DNA of 64,000 nt from Flavipsychrobacter sp. (lineage in GTDB: Bacteria > Bacteroidota > Bacteroidia > Chitinophagales > Chitinophagaceae), in assembly GCA_016786615.1 (NCBI GenBank), contig JAEUVX010000003.1:62001-126000 (forward strand), written 5' to 3'. Below are positions 48,308 to 58,086 of the stretch, one piece after another. Each line of letters starts with the position of its first letter. Position 1 is the first letter of the stretch. The notes beneath the pieces were generated by a model. It made no database searches. It had not been told where the DNA came from and worked only from the letters and a program-made list of their open reading frames with translations. Both the position numbers and the translations under genes were made by a program.

Positions 48308-49193
48308 TCTGCAAATAAATATTATGCTTAATGTACCCTGGTATCAGAATGGTTGGTTAATTCTCATCATAATACTTACTACAGTAGGTTATGTCAGCCT
48401 CGTACTTTTTTTACGCGCCAAACGTTTTATCATCCGTCAGAATGTATTGCGTGCATTGGTAGAACGTAAAACCAAAGAGATACGGCGCAAAAACGAAGAG
48501 CTTGAAAAAAATGATCTTATCAAAACTCGCCTCATTTCTATCATCAGCCACGATATTATCACACCACTCAAGTTCCTGCATCTTGCCGGTAGAAATCTTG
48601 TGGAAAGCAATGAACAGATGAGCGAAGAGCTGAAGATGGAAACGCTTGAAGAAATCGTAAACACATCGCGCGAGTTGGAAATGTTATCCACCAATATCCT
48701 TAACTGGATTAAGTATCAGAACGAAAACCGCCAATTATTAAGTGAAGATGTAATGCTGCACGATATGGTCAGGCAGATATTCAGCATACTGAATGGTATG
48801 GCTAAACAAAAAAACATATATCTCACAAACGAAGTACCTGCAGACTTCTCAATCCACCAGTTTGCAGAGCCGTTACGCATTATATTATACAACCTTGTAG
48901 TAAATGCGCTCAACTTTATGGAGAAAGGGCATATTACCATTGCAGCCAAACAACTGCGAAACGGGTTGCTGATTGAAGTAAAAGACCAGGGCTTTGGTAT
49001 GACCAAAGAACAGATTAATAATATCCTTGCCGACCAGTTTATAGTATCATCTGCTAATGTAGATGGTAAAAAAGGTAATGGCTTAGGCTATCTCATTATT
49101 AAAGACCTGCTAAAGGTGGTTGAAGGGCATTTTACCATTAAGAGCGCCCGGAATATTGGCACATCCATCAAACTATTCTTTCCGAAACAATAA
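48297..49193 (+). CDS. Histidine kinase without a sensory domain
   Basis: 298 residues. Starts NLQINIMLNVPWYQNGWLII... then a single membrane helix (about 18-40), a coiled-coil linker, an H-box ISHDIITPL near 80, and a full HATPase (N-box LYNLVVNALNFMEKG, G1 VKDQGFGM, G2 GNGLGYLII). The VPWYQNGW-plus-helix segment matches the junction after the Y_Y_Y domain in large propeller-sensor hybrid kinases, but the roughly 700-residue periplasmic part is absent. It overlaps the response regulator and probably senses through the membrane helix or a partner. The start could also be ATG 48324. Confidence 0.88.
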   Translation: MSTNLQINIMLNVPWYQNGWLILIIILTTVGYVSLVLFLRAKRFIIRQNVLRALVERKTKEIRRKNEELEKNDLIKTRLISIISHDIITPLKFLHLAGRNLVESNEQMSEELKMETLEEIVNTSRELEMLSTNILNWIKYQNENRQLLSEDVMLHDMVRQIFSILNGMAKQKNIYLTNEVPADFSIHQFAEPLRIILYNLVVNALNFMEKGHITIAAKQLRNGLLIEVKDQGFGMTKEQINNILADQFIVSSANVDGKKGNGLGYLIIKDLLKVVEGHFTIKSARNIGTSIKLFFPKQ

Positions 49194-49210
49194 ATAAAAA
49201 GCACAAATGA

Positions 49211-49237
49211 AAAAAGCACTCGAATGAGTACTTTTTT
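49211..49237. terminator. Bidirectional terminator between the kinase and tRNA-His
   Basis: AAAAAGCACTC / GAGTACTTTTT with one mismatch, loop GAAT. Confidence 0.75.
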
Positions 49238-49242
49238 TAATG

Positions 49243-49317
49243 GGAGGCATATGGGGGTCGAACCCACGACCTTTGGAACCACAATCCAACGCTCTAACCA
49301 ACTGAGCTAATGCCTCC
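49243..49317 (-). tRNA. tRNA-His (anticodon GTG)
   Basis: 75 nt cloverleaf: 7-bp acceptor plus the encoded extra G at -1 paired with discriminator C, typical of tRNA-His; anticodon loop TTGTGGT with anticodon GTG; T-loop TTCGACC. The CCA end is not encoded, as in most Bacteroidota. Confidence 0.97.
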
Positions 49318-49442
49318 GTGTTCCCGTTTGGGAGGGCAAAAGTAATGATTTTTCAGAATTTCAGGCAAATTTTTATGATTTCATCATATTAGTAAACACC
49401 TTCTTATATTGATATTTAACAAAATATGCGTTGTGCAACTAT

Positions 49443-49450
49443 TATATTTG
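49443..49450 (+). promoter_or_regulatory. -7 promoter box (TATATTTG) for the barrel protein
   Basis: Perfect TAnnTTTG, 17 nt before the ATG at 49468. Confidence 0.65.
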
Positions 49451-49467
49451 CGCACTAATTTCAATTT

Positions 49468-50160
49468 ATGATGAAACGCTTCGCCCTACTGGCGCTTATG
49501 TTGATGCCAACTATGATGTGGGCGCAAGACCTTGAAAAAGGTGGTGAAAAGAAAAGCACTGTACAAAAACCATCTCGCGATTTCCTGATGTTGCAATTCA
49601 GCTATGATGGCTGGGTAAAACCGGATAGCATCAAAACAACAGGTATTGGCCGTGGCTTTAGTGGCTACTTGTGTTATGATTTCCCTATTAAAAAATCAAA
49701 CTTCAGCTTTGCTGCCGGAATAGGTATCTCCGCATCAAATATTTATCTGGCAGATCAGCAGATAATGAATACAGATAAAGACTCTACACAAGTACGCTTT
49801 ATAGCCGAAACAGTAAACTATAAACGCTACAAACAAACACTTACTTACCTCGAAGCTCCTTTTGAAATACGTTTCTTCGGCAATAAAGATAACCGCAACA
49901 AAGGTTTCAAAGCTGCTATTGGTATGAAGGTAGGAACACTGCTTGGCGCTCACATCAAAGGACGTGAAGACGGCACTAAAGTAAACTACAAAAACAACAG
50001 CCGTAAATATCTGGAAACCTGGCGCTTTGCCGCATCTGCACGCTTAGGCTACGGCAACGTATCGGTATTTGGCACTTACAATCTTACGAACTTGTATAAA
50101 GATGGCGAAGGTCCGGTTGTAACACCATACTCAATAGGACTTTGTATTACAGGCCTGTAA
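49468..50160 (+). CDS. Outer-membrane beta-barrel protein
   Basis: 230 residues. Signal peptide about 1-20 (PTMMWAQ), then strands of alternating polarity (FLMLQFSYDGW, FSGYLCYDFPI, FSFAAGIGISASNIYL, TLTYLEAPFEIRFFG, VSVFGTYNLTNLY), consistent with an 8-stranded PorT/OmpX-like barrel. No ligand signature. The ATG may be 49468 or the adjacent 49471. A strong terminator follows. Confidence 0.8.
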   Translation: MMKRFALLALMLMPTMMWAQDLEKGGEKKSTVQKPSRDFLMLQFSYDGWVKPDSIKTTGIGRGFSGYLCYDFPIKKSNFSFAAGIGISASNIYLADQQIMNTDKDSTQVRFIAETVNYKRYKQTLTYLEAPFEIRFFGNKDNRNKGFKAAIGMKVGTLLGAHIKGREDGTKVNYKNNSRKYLETWRFAASARLGYGNVSVFGTYNLTNLYKDGEGPVVTPYSIGLCITGL

Positions 50161-50180
50161 TAATATATTCAATATAACAA

Positions 50181-50220
50181 ACAGAAGAGCCGCATGACTT
50201 CATGCGGCTCTTCTGTTTTT
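50181..50220. terminator. Bidirectional terminator with a 16-bp stem
   Basis: ACAGAAGAGCCGCATG / CATGCGGCTCTTCTGT, loop ACTT, T-tract following; overlaps the stop of the convergent gene. Confidence 0.88.
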
Positions 50221-51049
50221 AAAACCAGGTTTTGCGTGGCTTTGGTTTGCCATCATGTGTGTATTTATTATTGTAATGAAATGCAAGTTTCTGAGCATAG
50301 TCGTTATACACTTGTTCCTTACTTCGTTTCAGTTCATTAATAAATGGCACAACAAAATCATTCAGTACTGAATTGACAGATACTGTCACATAAGAACCTG
50401 AATGCGCTGTCGAAAGATTGTTATTAATCGGCAATTTCCCGTTTTCAGAAAACAGGTCTACGTGATATATAACCGGGTTTAATTTTTTCAGGCGCTTCGT
50501 ACCTTTTCTTTCATTCCTCCACGGGTGCTCGTTGTATATCAACTGAGACATCAGCAATTCTTTATTCCATATCGATACCTGGTGAGACATCAGGTAGTTG
50601 CTAGCTTCATTATCAAGCACCCCTACACGCAAACCAGTTATTATTGTATCTGTAGCTGTTGTTTTATATACTTCAGAGCTGTTGAGCTTCATCAACTTAA
50701 GTTTTTCATCCAATGCAAATTTTACTATACCATTAATAGTATCAGCAGACAGTATTTCAGAGAACCACATGTCTTCCTGCATATATATGATGTACTGCTC
50801 TTCAATTTGCTGCAAGGCAGTATGAAGCCGATGTGTCCACTCCCCTTTCCCTGTTTTTATATTGGTAAAAATATTGCTCTTGTAATCAGTTTCTTCGGTC
50901 AGAAAATAATAATTGCTGACCAATGTATCCATAGGCCAATACTTTTTGAAAAAGTATTCAAACCCCTTGAACAACAATTCATATCTGTCGCAGGCATGTA
51001 CTACAATGGCAATCGATTTTTGCATAGGTTTACTTTTGGTTTCTTTCAT
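50219..51049 (-). CDS. Glycosyltransferase-like protein of unknown specificity
   Basis: 276 residues from ATG 51049 (alternatively 51025, giving MQKSIAIVVHACDRYELLF). The N-terminal IAIVVHACDRYELLFKGFEYFF and the later YIIYMQEDMWFSE with an acidic metal-binding-like motif resemble GT-A glycosyltransferases, though the match is partial. Soluble, no signal peptide. A role in surface glycan assembly is possible; the sequence does not fix it. Confidence 0.6.
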   Translation of the reverse strand: MKETKSKPMQKSIAIVVHACDRYELLFKGFEYFFKKYWPMDTLVSNYYFLTEETDYKSNIFTNIKTGKGEWTHRLHTALQQIEEQYIIYMQEDMWFSEILSADTINGIVKFALDEKLKLMKLNSSEVYKTTATDTIITGLRVGVLDNEASNYLMSHQVSIWNKELLMSQLIYNEHPWRNERKGTKRLKKLNPVIYHVDLFSENGKLPINNNLSTAHSGSYVTVSVNSVLNDFVVPFINELKRSKEQVYNDYAQKLAFHYNNKYTHDGKPKPRKTWF

Positions 51050-51080
51050 CAATGCTTATTTAAAACGCGTATCCTCTTTT

Positions 51081-51983
51081 TTACACATCATAGGTCATCC
51101 CCTCAATACTTGCATGCACGTTAGGAAATATTTCTTTGGCTTCTTCTGCAAAAGGTTCGGTATCTCTGTATTTTGATGAATAATGCCCCAGCAACAACTG
51201 CTTTGCATCTGCCAGCTTGGCCAATGCTGCTGCCTGCTTTGCTGTGCTATGGTATCTTGCTGCTGCCTTATCCGCATCCCGCTCCAGGTATGTACATTCG
51301 TGATATACAGTATCTGCACCCTGAATATACTTTACAAAGCTGTCTGTAAATAAAGTATCAGCGCAATAGGCATATGTTTTGGGTGCAGGCCCTTCGGTGG
51401 TCACCCATTCATTCTTTACAATAGTACCGTCTTGTTTTTCGTAGTCTTCGCCTTGTTTCAGTTTATCATAGTAGTATCGGGGTATTTCATATTCCCTGCA
51501 TCGTTCAGGTACTATTTTACGCCCGCGTGTTTTGCTGGTTATCAAAAAACCATGACACGGTATCCTATGCTCTACCGGGAAACACCTTACAGTATAATAT
51601 TCATTATCCACCAACACTGCCTCACCTTCAGGCAGTTCATGGTAATGAAATTCATAACTTAATACTGTCTCTGCAACATTTTGTATCTGGTCTATTATAG
51701 GCAGTAATTCTTTGGGCCCGTAAACATGCAGCGGTGCTGCACGCCCCAGCAGGCTCATACTATTTATCAATCCCGGCAACCCGAAATAGTGGTCGCCATG
51801 CATATGGCTGATGAATATATGGTTAAGATTGCGCCACTTTACCCCAAAGCGCTGCATTTGTATTTGCGTACTTTCACCACAGTCTATCAATAGCACCTCT
51901 CCCCATACATGCACAGCCTGTGCTGTAGGGTGCCTGCCAAATGCCGGCAAAGCAGAATTATTGCCCAGAATAGTTACTCTCAT
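51081..51983 (-). CDS. rnz: Ribonuclease Z
   Basis: 300 residues. Zinc-dependent endonuclease that removes 3' trailers of tRNA precursors. HMHGDHYFGLPGL (metallo-beta-lactamase HxHxDH) near 62-74, AYCADTLFTDS, HECTYLER and LLGHYSSKY are the remaining zinc and phosphate sites. The upstream gene encodes a STAS protein, a pairing common in Bacteroidota. Confidence 0.95.
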   Translation of the reverse strand: MRVTILGNNSALPAFGRHPTAQAVHVWGEVLLIDCGESTQIQMQRFGVKWRNLNHIFISHMHGDHYFGLPGLINSMSLLGRAAPLHVYGPKELLPIIDQIQNVAETVLSYEFHYHELPEGEAVLVDNEYYTVRCFPVEHRIPCHGFLITSKTRGRKIVPERCREYEIPRYYYDKLKQGEDYEKQDGTIVKNEWVTTEGPAPKTYAYCADTLFTDSFVKYIQGADTVYHECTYLERDADKAAARYHSTAKQAAALAKLADAKQLLLGHYSSKYRDTEPFAEEAKEIFPNVHASIEGMTYDV

Positions 51984-52029
51984 TTCAGATATTTAAGCGT
52001 AATAGGGGGTAATGACAATCCTGTGATTT

Positions 52030-52407
52030 TTATTCTTCTTCATTAAACAAATCGCGCTCCAGTATTTCCATACTTATAATGTCTATTGCCTCTATCATTT
52101 GAGGGGCAATGTTCAATACGTTATCTAATTCCAGTTCCTGCAATTGTTGCATCACACCGTTTTGTAAGCCTGTAAACACCAACGACTGCGAATTGTTGTA
52201 GCAATTTTCGTGCATTTGTACCAAATCATCAAATGACGTATTGTCGCCCGATGTGCAATGTTGCAGGTCAATTATGTAGTTAGAGGTGCCGCTTGTTGCC
52301 AGTTCTTCACATTTTTGCCCCAGTGCTGCTGTCATATTAGCATCTATGCGGGCATCAACGGGTGTTATAACGGTATATGTAGGTTTGGTATCAATTTTGA
52401 ATTCCAT
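52030..52407 (-). CDS. STAS-domain protein (anti-sigma-factor antagonist-like)
   Basis: 125 residues, a single STAS domain: TYTVITPVDARIDANMTAALG and NYIIDLQHC, then NTSFDDLV. The segment where SpoIIAA-type proteins carry a phosphorylatable Ser before a Gly-Leu (DSSGL) reads SGDNTSFDD here, so the classical switch is altered. It lies 46 nt upstream of rnz. A role in a sigma or other partner switch is possible but unproven. Confidence 0.85.
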   Translation of the reverse strand: MEFKIDTKPTYTVITPVDARIDANMTAALGQKCEELATSGTSNYIIDLQHCTSGDNTSFDDLVQMHENCYNNSQSLVFTGLQNGVMQQLQELELDNVLNIAPQMIEAIDIISMEILERDLFNEEE

Positions 52408-52522
52408 ATTGCAAGTAGTAGTTAATCAGTGGTCAGCAAAAGCTGTAAATACGCCATAAAAATAACAATCGTGCTATAATTTCTTTCGTATATTTAGTTA
52501 GACGACGGCGATAAGCAAGGTA

Positions 52523-52570
52523 AAAGGCAATACATATATAGCAAAACCCGATACTGCAGCTACTGCCTTT
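52523..52570 (+). other. Stem-loop in the clpC upstream region
   Basis: AAAGGCA (52523-52529) can pair with TGCCTTT (52564-52570) around a 34-nt loop. No T-tract follows, so it is not a plain terminator. A TATATTTA element (52488-52496 region) may start the clpC transcript. No CIRCE operator is seen. Confidence 0.25.
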
Positions 52571-52602
52571 ATCATTAATTTTACTAAAACAAAGGATGAT
52601 TC

Positions 52603-55143
52603 ATGGATTCTAATTTCTCACCAAAAGTCAAAGAAATCATATCCTACAGCCGCGAGGAAGCGCTGCGATTGGGTAATGATTTCATAGGCACCGAGCACCT
52701 GTTGCTGGGCCTTATCCGAGACGGTGAAGGGTTGGCTGTACGAGTGTTGCAAACCTTGCAGGTAGATCTGTTTGATTTGCGCAAAGAACTGGAAGGTGCT
52801 ATTAAGGACAAGAGCAACAAACCCCTCTCGAACGTTAACAGCCTGCCGCTAACCAAGCAGGCCGAAAAAGTAATACGCATAACAGTACTGGAAGCCAAAG
52901 CCCTGAAAAGCGCTACGGTTGAAACTGAACACCTGATGCTTTCTATCCTCAAAAACAAAGAAAACGTTGCTACTCAAATATTGCACCAATACCAGGTAGA
53001 TTATGACCGCTTTAAAGATGAACTGAGCATACTGCAGGGAGATGCACCGCGTGGTGATTACAGCGACCCCGGGGATGACTTTGATGAAGATGATGAACGT
53101 AAACAATTTCAGCAACGCAAACCTGCCGGTAATTCAAAATCAAAAACACCGGTACTTGACAACTTCGGTCGCGACATTACTAAGCTCGCCGAGCTCGGCA
53201 ACCTCGACCCGATTGTAGGCCGCGAAGAAGAAATAGAACGTGTATCACAAATATTATCGCGTCGCAAAAAGAACAACCCTATACTGATAGGTGAACCGGG
53301 TGTAGGTAAAACAGCCATTGTTGAAGGTCTTGCACTGCGCATTGTACAACGCAAAGTATCACGTGTATTGTTCGATAAACGTGTTATTAGCCTCGACCTT
53401 GCTGCACTGGTGGCAGGTACCAAATATCGTGGCCAGTTCGAAGAAAGGATGAAAGCCATCATGAACGAGTTGGAAAAGAACCGCGATGTGATATTGTTTA
53501 TTGATGAGATACACACCATAGTTGGTGCCGGTGGCGCATCAGGTTCGCTCGATGCTTCCAATATCTTTAAGCCTGCGTTGGCGCGTGGCGACCTGCAATG
53601 CATTGGTGCATCTACGCTCGACGAGTATCGTATGTACATTGAGAAAGATGGTGCTCTCGACCGCCGCTTCCAGAAAGTACTGATAGAACCGCCAAGCGTT
53701 GACGAAACAATAATAATCCTGAATAATATTCGTAATAAATACGAAGAGTTTCATAATGTAACCTACGATCAGGATGCGATTGATGCCTGCGTAAAACTGA
53801 GTGACCGCTATATGACCGACCGCCTGTTGCCCGATAAAGCAATTGACGTAATGGACGAGGTGGGCGCACGCGTACACCTCAAAAACATCAACGTTCCTGA
53901 AAACATTCTGGAGCTTGAAAAGAAAATTGAGGACATCAAACAGGAAAAAAATAAAGTAGTTAAGAGCCAGCGTTTTGAAGAAGCTGCCGCACTGCGCGAC
54001 AGAGAAAAACGCCTTGGTGAAGAACTTGAAAAAGCAAAAGCGGAGTGGGAAGAAGAAGCGAAACATAAGCGCTTCCCGATACATGAAGAGCATATTGCAG
54101 AAGTCATCAGTATGATGACAGGCATACCTGTAATGCGCATGGTAGAGGCAGAAAGCGCCAAACTTCGCCGTATGGGCGACGACCTGAAAGGGTCCGTGGT
54201 AGGGCAGGACGAGGCAATTGCCAAAGTAGTAAAAGCTATTCAGCGCAACCGTGTAGGCCTGAAAGACCCACGCAAGCCTATTGGTTCATTCATCTTCCTG
54301 GGCCCTACCGGTGTAGGTAAAACAGAGCTGGCACGTGCATTGGCGCGTTATATGTTCGATAGTGATGAAGCGCTGATACGTGTTGATATGAGTGAGTACA
54401 TGGAAAAATTCTCGCTCAGCCGCCTGATAGGCGCGCCTCCGGGATATGTGGGTTATGAAGAAGGTGGCCAGCTTACCGAAAAAGTACGTCGCAAGCCATA
54501 TAGTGTAGTATTGCTCGATGAGATAGAAAAAGCACACCCGGATATATTCAATATACTATTGCAGGTATTGGATGACGGGCAGCTAACAGATGGTCTTGGC
54601 CGCAAAGTAGATTTCAAAAATACACTTATCATCATGACGTCCAACATTGGTGTACGCCAGTTGAAAGACTTCGGAGCAGGTGTAGGTTTTGCAACAGCTA
54701 CCAAGGTAGAAAACGCTGATGAACTGAGTAAAGGTGTAATAGAGAAAGCACTGAAACGTACCTTCTCTCCGGAGTTCCTCAACCGTATTGATGATGTTAT
54801 CATCTTCAATTCGCTGGACGAGGGCCACATTGCGCAAATCATCGACATCATAATGAAAGATGTGTTGAAGCGCCTGAATACACTTGGCTTTACATTGGAA
54901 CTTACACCGGCTGCCAAAAAGTATATTGCCGAAAAAGGTTACGATGCGCAGTTTGGTGCACGTCCGCTGCACAGGGCTATACAGAAATACCTGGAAGACC
55001 CGCTGGCAGAAGAGATACTGAACCACCGCATACAGGAAGGCGATACCGTAAAAGCCGACTACAGCGAAGAAGAAAAGAAAATCATCTTTGCCATAGACAA
55101 AGGCACACCGAAAAAAGAAGGTGAAACGAAGAAAGCAGAGTAA
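52603..55143 (+). CDS. clpC: ATP-dependent Clp protease ATP-binding subunit ClpC
   Basis: 846 residues. Hexameric unfoldase that feeds ClpP. N-terminal Clp domain repeats (1-150), AAA1 with GEPGVGKTAIVEG and DEIHTIVGAGG, a UVR segment in the middle (EAAALRDREKRLGEELEKAK), AAA2 with GPTGVGKTELARA and LLDEIEKAHPD, and the ClpB-type D2 small domain. The UVR region and length place it in ClpC, not ClpB. The next gene is separated by a terminator. Confidence 0.96.
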   Translation: MDSNFSPKVKEIISYSREEALRLGNDFIGTEHLLLGLIRDGEGLAVRVLQTLQVDLFDLRKELEGAIKDKSNKPLSNVNSLPLTKQAEKVIRITVLEAKALKSATVETEHLMLSILKNKENVATQILHQYQVDYDRFKDELSILQGDAPRGDYSDPGDDFDEDDERKQFQQRKPAGNSKSKTPVLDNFGRDITKLAELGNLDPIVGREEEIERVSQILSRRKKNNPILIGEPGVGKTAIVEGLALRIVQRKVSRVLFDKRVISLDLAALVAGTKYRGQFEERMKAIMNELEKNRDVILFIDEIHTIVGAGGASGSLDASNIFKPALARGDLQCIGASTLDEYRMYIEKDGALDRRFQKVLIEPPSVDETIIILNNIRNKYEEFHNVTYDQDAIDACVKLSDRYMTDRLLPDKAIDVMDEVGARVHLKNINVPENILELEKKIEDIKQEKNKVVKSQRFEEAAALRDREKRLGEELEKAKAEWEEEAKHKRFPIHEEHIAEVISMMTGIPVMRMVEAESAKLRRMGDDLKGSVVGQDEAIAKVVKAIQRNRVGLKDPRKPIGSFIFLGPTGVGKTELARALARYMFDSDEALIRVDMSEYMEKFSLSRLIGAPPGYVGYEEGGQLTEKVRRKPYSVVLLDEIEKAHPDIFNILLQVLDDGQLTDGLGRKVDFKNTLIIMTSNIGVRQLKDFGAGVGFATATKVENADELSKGVIEKALKRTFSPEFLNRIDDVIIFNSLDEGHIAQIIDIIMKDVLKRLNTLGFTLELTPAAKKYIAEKGYDAQFGARPLHRAIQKYLEDPLAEEILNHRIQEGDTVKADYSEEEKKIIFAIDKGTPKKEGETKKAE

Positions 55144-55163
55144 AGTTTAATTTGCTTTTAATA

Positions 55164-55202
55164 ACTAAAGGGGCTGTTTATACAGCCCCTTTAGTATTTT
55201 TA
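55164..55202 (+). terminator. Terminator after clpC
   Basis: ACTAAAGGGGCTG / CAGCCCCTTTAGT, loop TTTATA, followed by ATTTTTATA. Confidence 0.85.
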
Positions 55203-55234
55203 TACATACATTCTTCCACTCATATTACCTACCT

Positions 55235-57985
55235 ATGAGGAACCTGATAATTATCCTTTTACTAACTATCCTTGGCTTTCATGCAAAAGCACAAAACCTT
55301 GTGCCGAATGGAAGTTTTGAATACAAAACTGCATGCCCGTTAAGTAGTGGAGGAATGAACACTTATGTTGTATCATGGCACCAATACAATGGCAGCCCCG
55401 ATTATTTTCATGCATGCGCTATTACAGGAGTAACCGCTTCAGCAAATGTACCGGCGAATTCATTCGGCTATCAATATGCGGCTGATGGTGACGCGTATTG
55501 TGGTTTTATTGCTTGGACAACCGGAACCCCATTCAGAGAATATCTGGCAGCTCCTATTTCACCAATGCAAGCAGGAGCTACCTATGAAGTATCATTGTCT
55601 GCTTCGCTCTCCAAAGCATATTGGGCTACAGATAATTTAGGTGTATACTTTTTTGACTCCGGTGTACAGAATACCGGCAGCTCACTGCCTCTTCCTGTAA
55701 ACCCTCAGATAGATTATTCAAATTATGGTGTTATTACCGATACTGCGAATTGGATAAGGTTAAGCTCTACATTCGTAGCAGATTCTGCTTATGACAATAT
55801 TGTTATTGGTGGTTTCTACGCAAGCTCAAATGTTAATTCGATTTATTTAGGGGGGAGTGGTTCACACGCATACTACTATATAGATTCAGTTGTTGTTAGG
55901 TGGCTCCGTATGAATAACGTCGCCTCTGACACGGCTTTATGTGCTGGAGACAGTATTCACACAAGCTATGCATTTACTTCCGGTTCATCATTTAATAGCG
56001 GAAATGTATTCACGCTTCAGTTGTCCGACGCTTCAGGCAATTTTACAAGCCCTACCAATCTCGCATCGGTTTCAAGAACTACAGCCGGTAATATCAATGC
56101 ACAAATTCCTACCACTGTTAGTCCCGGCGCAGGTTATAGAGTACGCATAGTTTCCAGCAGTCCAATAGATAGTTCAGAAGTTAGCTCTAAAAATATAATC
56201 ATTGGTAAATACCCTAACAAACCAACTGCATCATCTAATAGCCCTGTATGCAGTGGCGATACACTGAGACTAAATGCTATAACCACAACAACAGGCAATG
56301 TAACCTATCTGTGGATGGGGCCGAATAGCTTAGTATCTACTTTCCAAAACACTAATATTTCAAATGCTGCTGTTGGTAGTTCGGGTAGTTATATAGTTGC
56401 TGCCTCTATACTCGGTTGCGGCACAAAAGATACTGTTGTTGCTACTGTCAATCCATCACCAATAGCCATCACAGCTACCGCTACTACACCTGTATGTGTT
56501 GCGGATACACTCAGGTTATATTCAACCAATTCTACTACTGGCGCCGCATACAGTTGGGTAGGGCCCAATAGTTTCACAAGCTCCATTCAGAACCCTTATA
56601 TCGCTAATACTACTATTGCTGCGGCAGGAGACTATATTGCAACTGCATCGCTCAGCAATGGTTGTACCAGAAAAGATACGGTTACTGTGCAGGTAAAACC
56701 TTTACCAGCCAACTTCAGTGCAGGTGTCAATGCCATCTGTGAAGGGAATACCCTGTTTTTAAGTGGTAATACTTCCACATCCGGTGTCAGCTTCTCTTGG
56801 ACAGGGCCTAATGCCTTTACAAGTACACTGCAAAACCCAAACATACCATCTGCTGCTACCTCAGCTACAGGCAATTATATACTTACAGGCACATTTAACG
56901 GTTGCAGTATTCGCGACACAGTGTATGGCAGTGTGTACCCTATCCCCGCAAAGCCTCTGTCTATTGCAAATACCCCTGTATGTGTTGGTCAGGATTTGAA
57001 ACTGAATGTCAGCAACCCACAGTCAGGTACCTATTCATGGACGAGTGTCAGCGGTTATAGTGCAAGTGTTGTAAACCCTGTACGTACAGGTGCTACTACT
57101 GCTATGGCTGGCAAATACTACGTAATGGTTACAGCCAACGGATGCACATCAGATAAAGACTCTGTAACAGTTGTTGTAAACCCTGCCCCTGTTATCAATA
57201 TGTACCCAAGCCCTAAAGACAGTATCTGCCAGGGTGCTACTGTTACATTTATTTCCAGCACTGCTAATGCGGGTACATCTTTCCAACGATTTTGGTACAA
57301 AAACAATACAGCTATCGGCGGTGCTGCAGCCGCCAACTACAGTACAACAACCACTGCAGATAATGACGAGTATTATGTTACACTTGTTGCAACAGGTGTA
57401 TGTGCAGACCCATATACGGATACCAGCAACAAGATTACCATGCGTGTTTTCCCATGGTTGCCCGCTTCTGTATCTATCACTGCCAACCCCTCAACTACTG
57501 TACCCGGCGGCACCATGATAAACTTTACAGCTACACCTGTCAACGGCGGAAACAGTCCAACCTATCAATGGACAAGGAACGCTAATCCTGAAGTAGGTGC
57601 ATTAAGCAGCATATGGGGGGCAAGTACACTTAGCAACATGGATGAAATTTGTGTTAACATGACAAGCAGTTACCTGTGTCCGAATCCTAAAACTGCCAAA
57701 AGCAATTGCATAAAAGTAAGTATTGAAACTACCGGCATCAGTGGTATAACAGGCAATTCAGCCATTAAAGTATACCCCAACCCTGCAACAGATGTATTGA
57801 ATATCGATGGTGTTAAAGCTAGCTGCAACATCAGGCTGTACGATATATCCGGCAGATTGTTATTACAACAAACTGCATTCACAAATCAGACTCTCATCAA
57901 TATTGGTTCCTTTGCTTCAGGTATTTATCAGCTTGTTATCACAGAAAATAACATAGCAACCAGGTTCAAGATAATAAAAGAATAA
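55235..57985 (+). CDS. Secreted multidomain protein with four Ig-like repeats and a T9SS tail
   Basis: 916 residues. Signal peptide about 1-19 (GFHAKAQ). The N-terminal 200 residues start NLVPNGSFEYKTACP, as in carbohydrate-binding-like jelly-roll modules. Four Ig-like units of about 81 residues begin near 335, 417, 498 and 579, each with a PVCxxDTLxL start and a YxWxGPN segment. Further Ig-like strands follow to about 840. The last 70 residues (IKVYPNPATDVLNIDG, YDISGRLL, GIYQLVITENN) are a type A T9SS sorting domain. Likely a cell-surface or secreted adhesin or polysaccharide-binding protein. Confidence 0.88.
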   Translation: MRNLIIILLLTILGFHAKAQNLVPNGSFEYKTACPLSSGGMNTYVVSWHQYNGSPDYFHACAITGVTASANVPANSFGYQYAADGDAYCGFIAWTTGTPFREYLAAPISPMQAGATYEVSLSASLSKAYWATDNLGVYFFDSGVQNTGSSLPLPVNPQIDYSNYGVITDTANWIRLSSTFVADSAYDNIVIGGFYASSNVNSIYLGGSGSHAYYYIDSVVVRWLRMNNVASDTALCAGDSIHTSYAFTSGSSFNSGNVFTLQLSDASGNFTSPTNLASVSRTTAGNINAQIPTTVSPGAGYRVRIVSSSPIDSSEVSSKNIIIGKYPNKPTASSNSPVCSGDTLRLNAITTTTGNVTYLWMGPNSLVSTFQNTNISNAAVGSSGSYIVAASILGCGTKDTVVATVNPSPIAITATATTPVCVADTLRLYSTNSTTGAAYSWVGPNSFTSSIQNPYIANTTIAAAGDYIATASLSNGCTRKDTVTVQVKPLPANFSAGVNAICEGNTLFLSGNTSTSGVSFSWTGPNAFTSTLQNPNIPSAATSATGNYILTGTFNGCSIRDTVYGSVYPIPAKPLSIANTPVCVGQDLKLNVSNPQSGTYSWTSVSGYSASVVNPVRTGATTAMAGKYYVMVTANGCTSDKDSVTVVVNPAPVINMYPSPKDSICQGATVTFISSTANAGTSFQRFWYKNNTAIGGAAAANYSTTTTADNDEYYVTLVATGVCADPYTDTSNKITMRVFPWLPASVSITANPSTTVPGGTMINFTATPVNGGNSPTYQWTRNANPEVGALSSIWGASTLSNMDEICVNMTSSYLCPNPKTAKSNCIKVSIETTGISGITGNSAIKVYPNPATDVLNIDGVKASCNIRLYDISGRLLLQQTAFTNQTLINIGSFASGIYQLVITENNIATRFKIIKE

Positions 57986-58068
57986 ATTATCATATTTTTA
58001 CGTATATTTGTTATAATAAAAGTTCTTTGAAAATCCTGTAACCATCTAAACATCAGAAATGAAAATCT

Positions 58069-58086
58069 GCAACAAATTGCAACAAT
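58069..58086. repeat. Second pair of GCAACAAA repeats
   Basis: TGCAACAAAT-TGCAACAATC, two copies 10 bp apart, in the 276-bp gap before the M28 peptidase; GTAACC half-repeats flank them (58038, 58089, 58100). The rest of the gap is AT-rich with the promoter at 58224. Confidence 0.4.
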
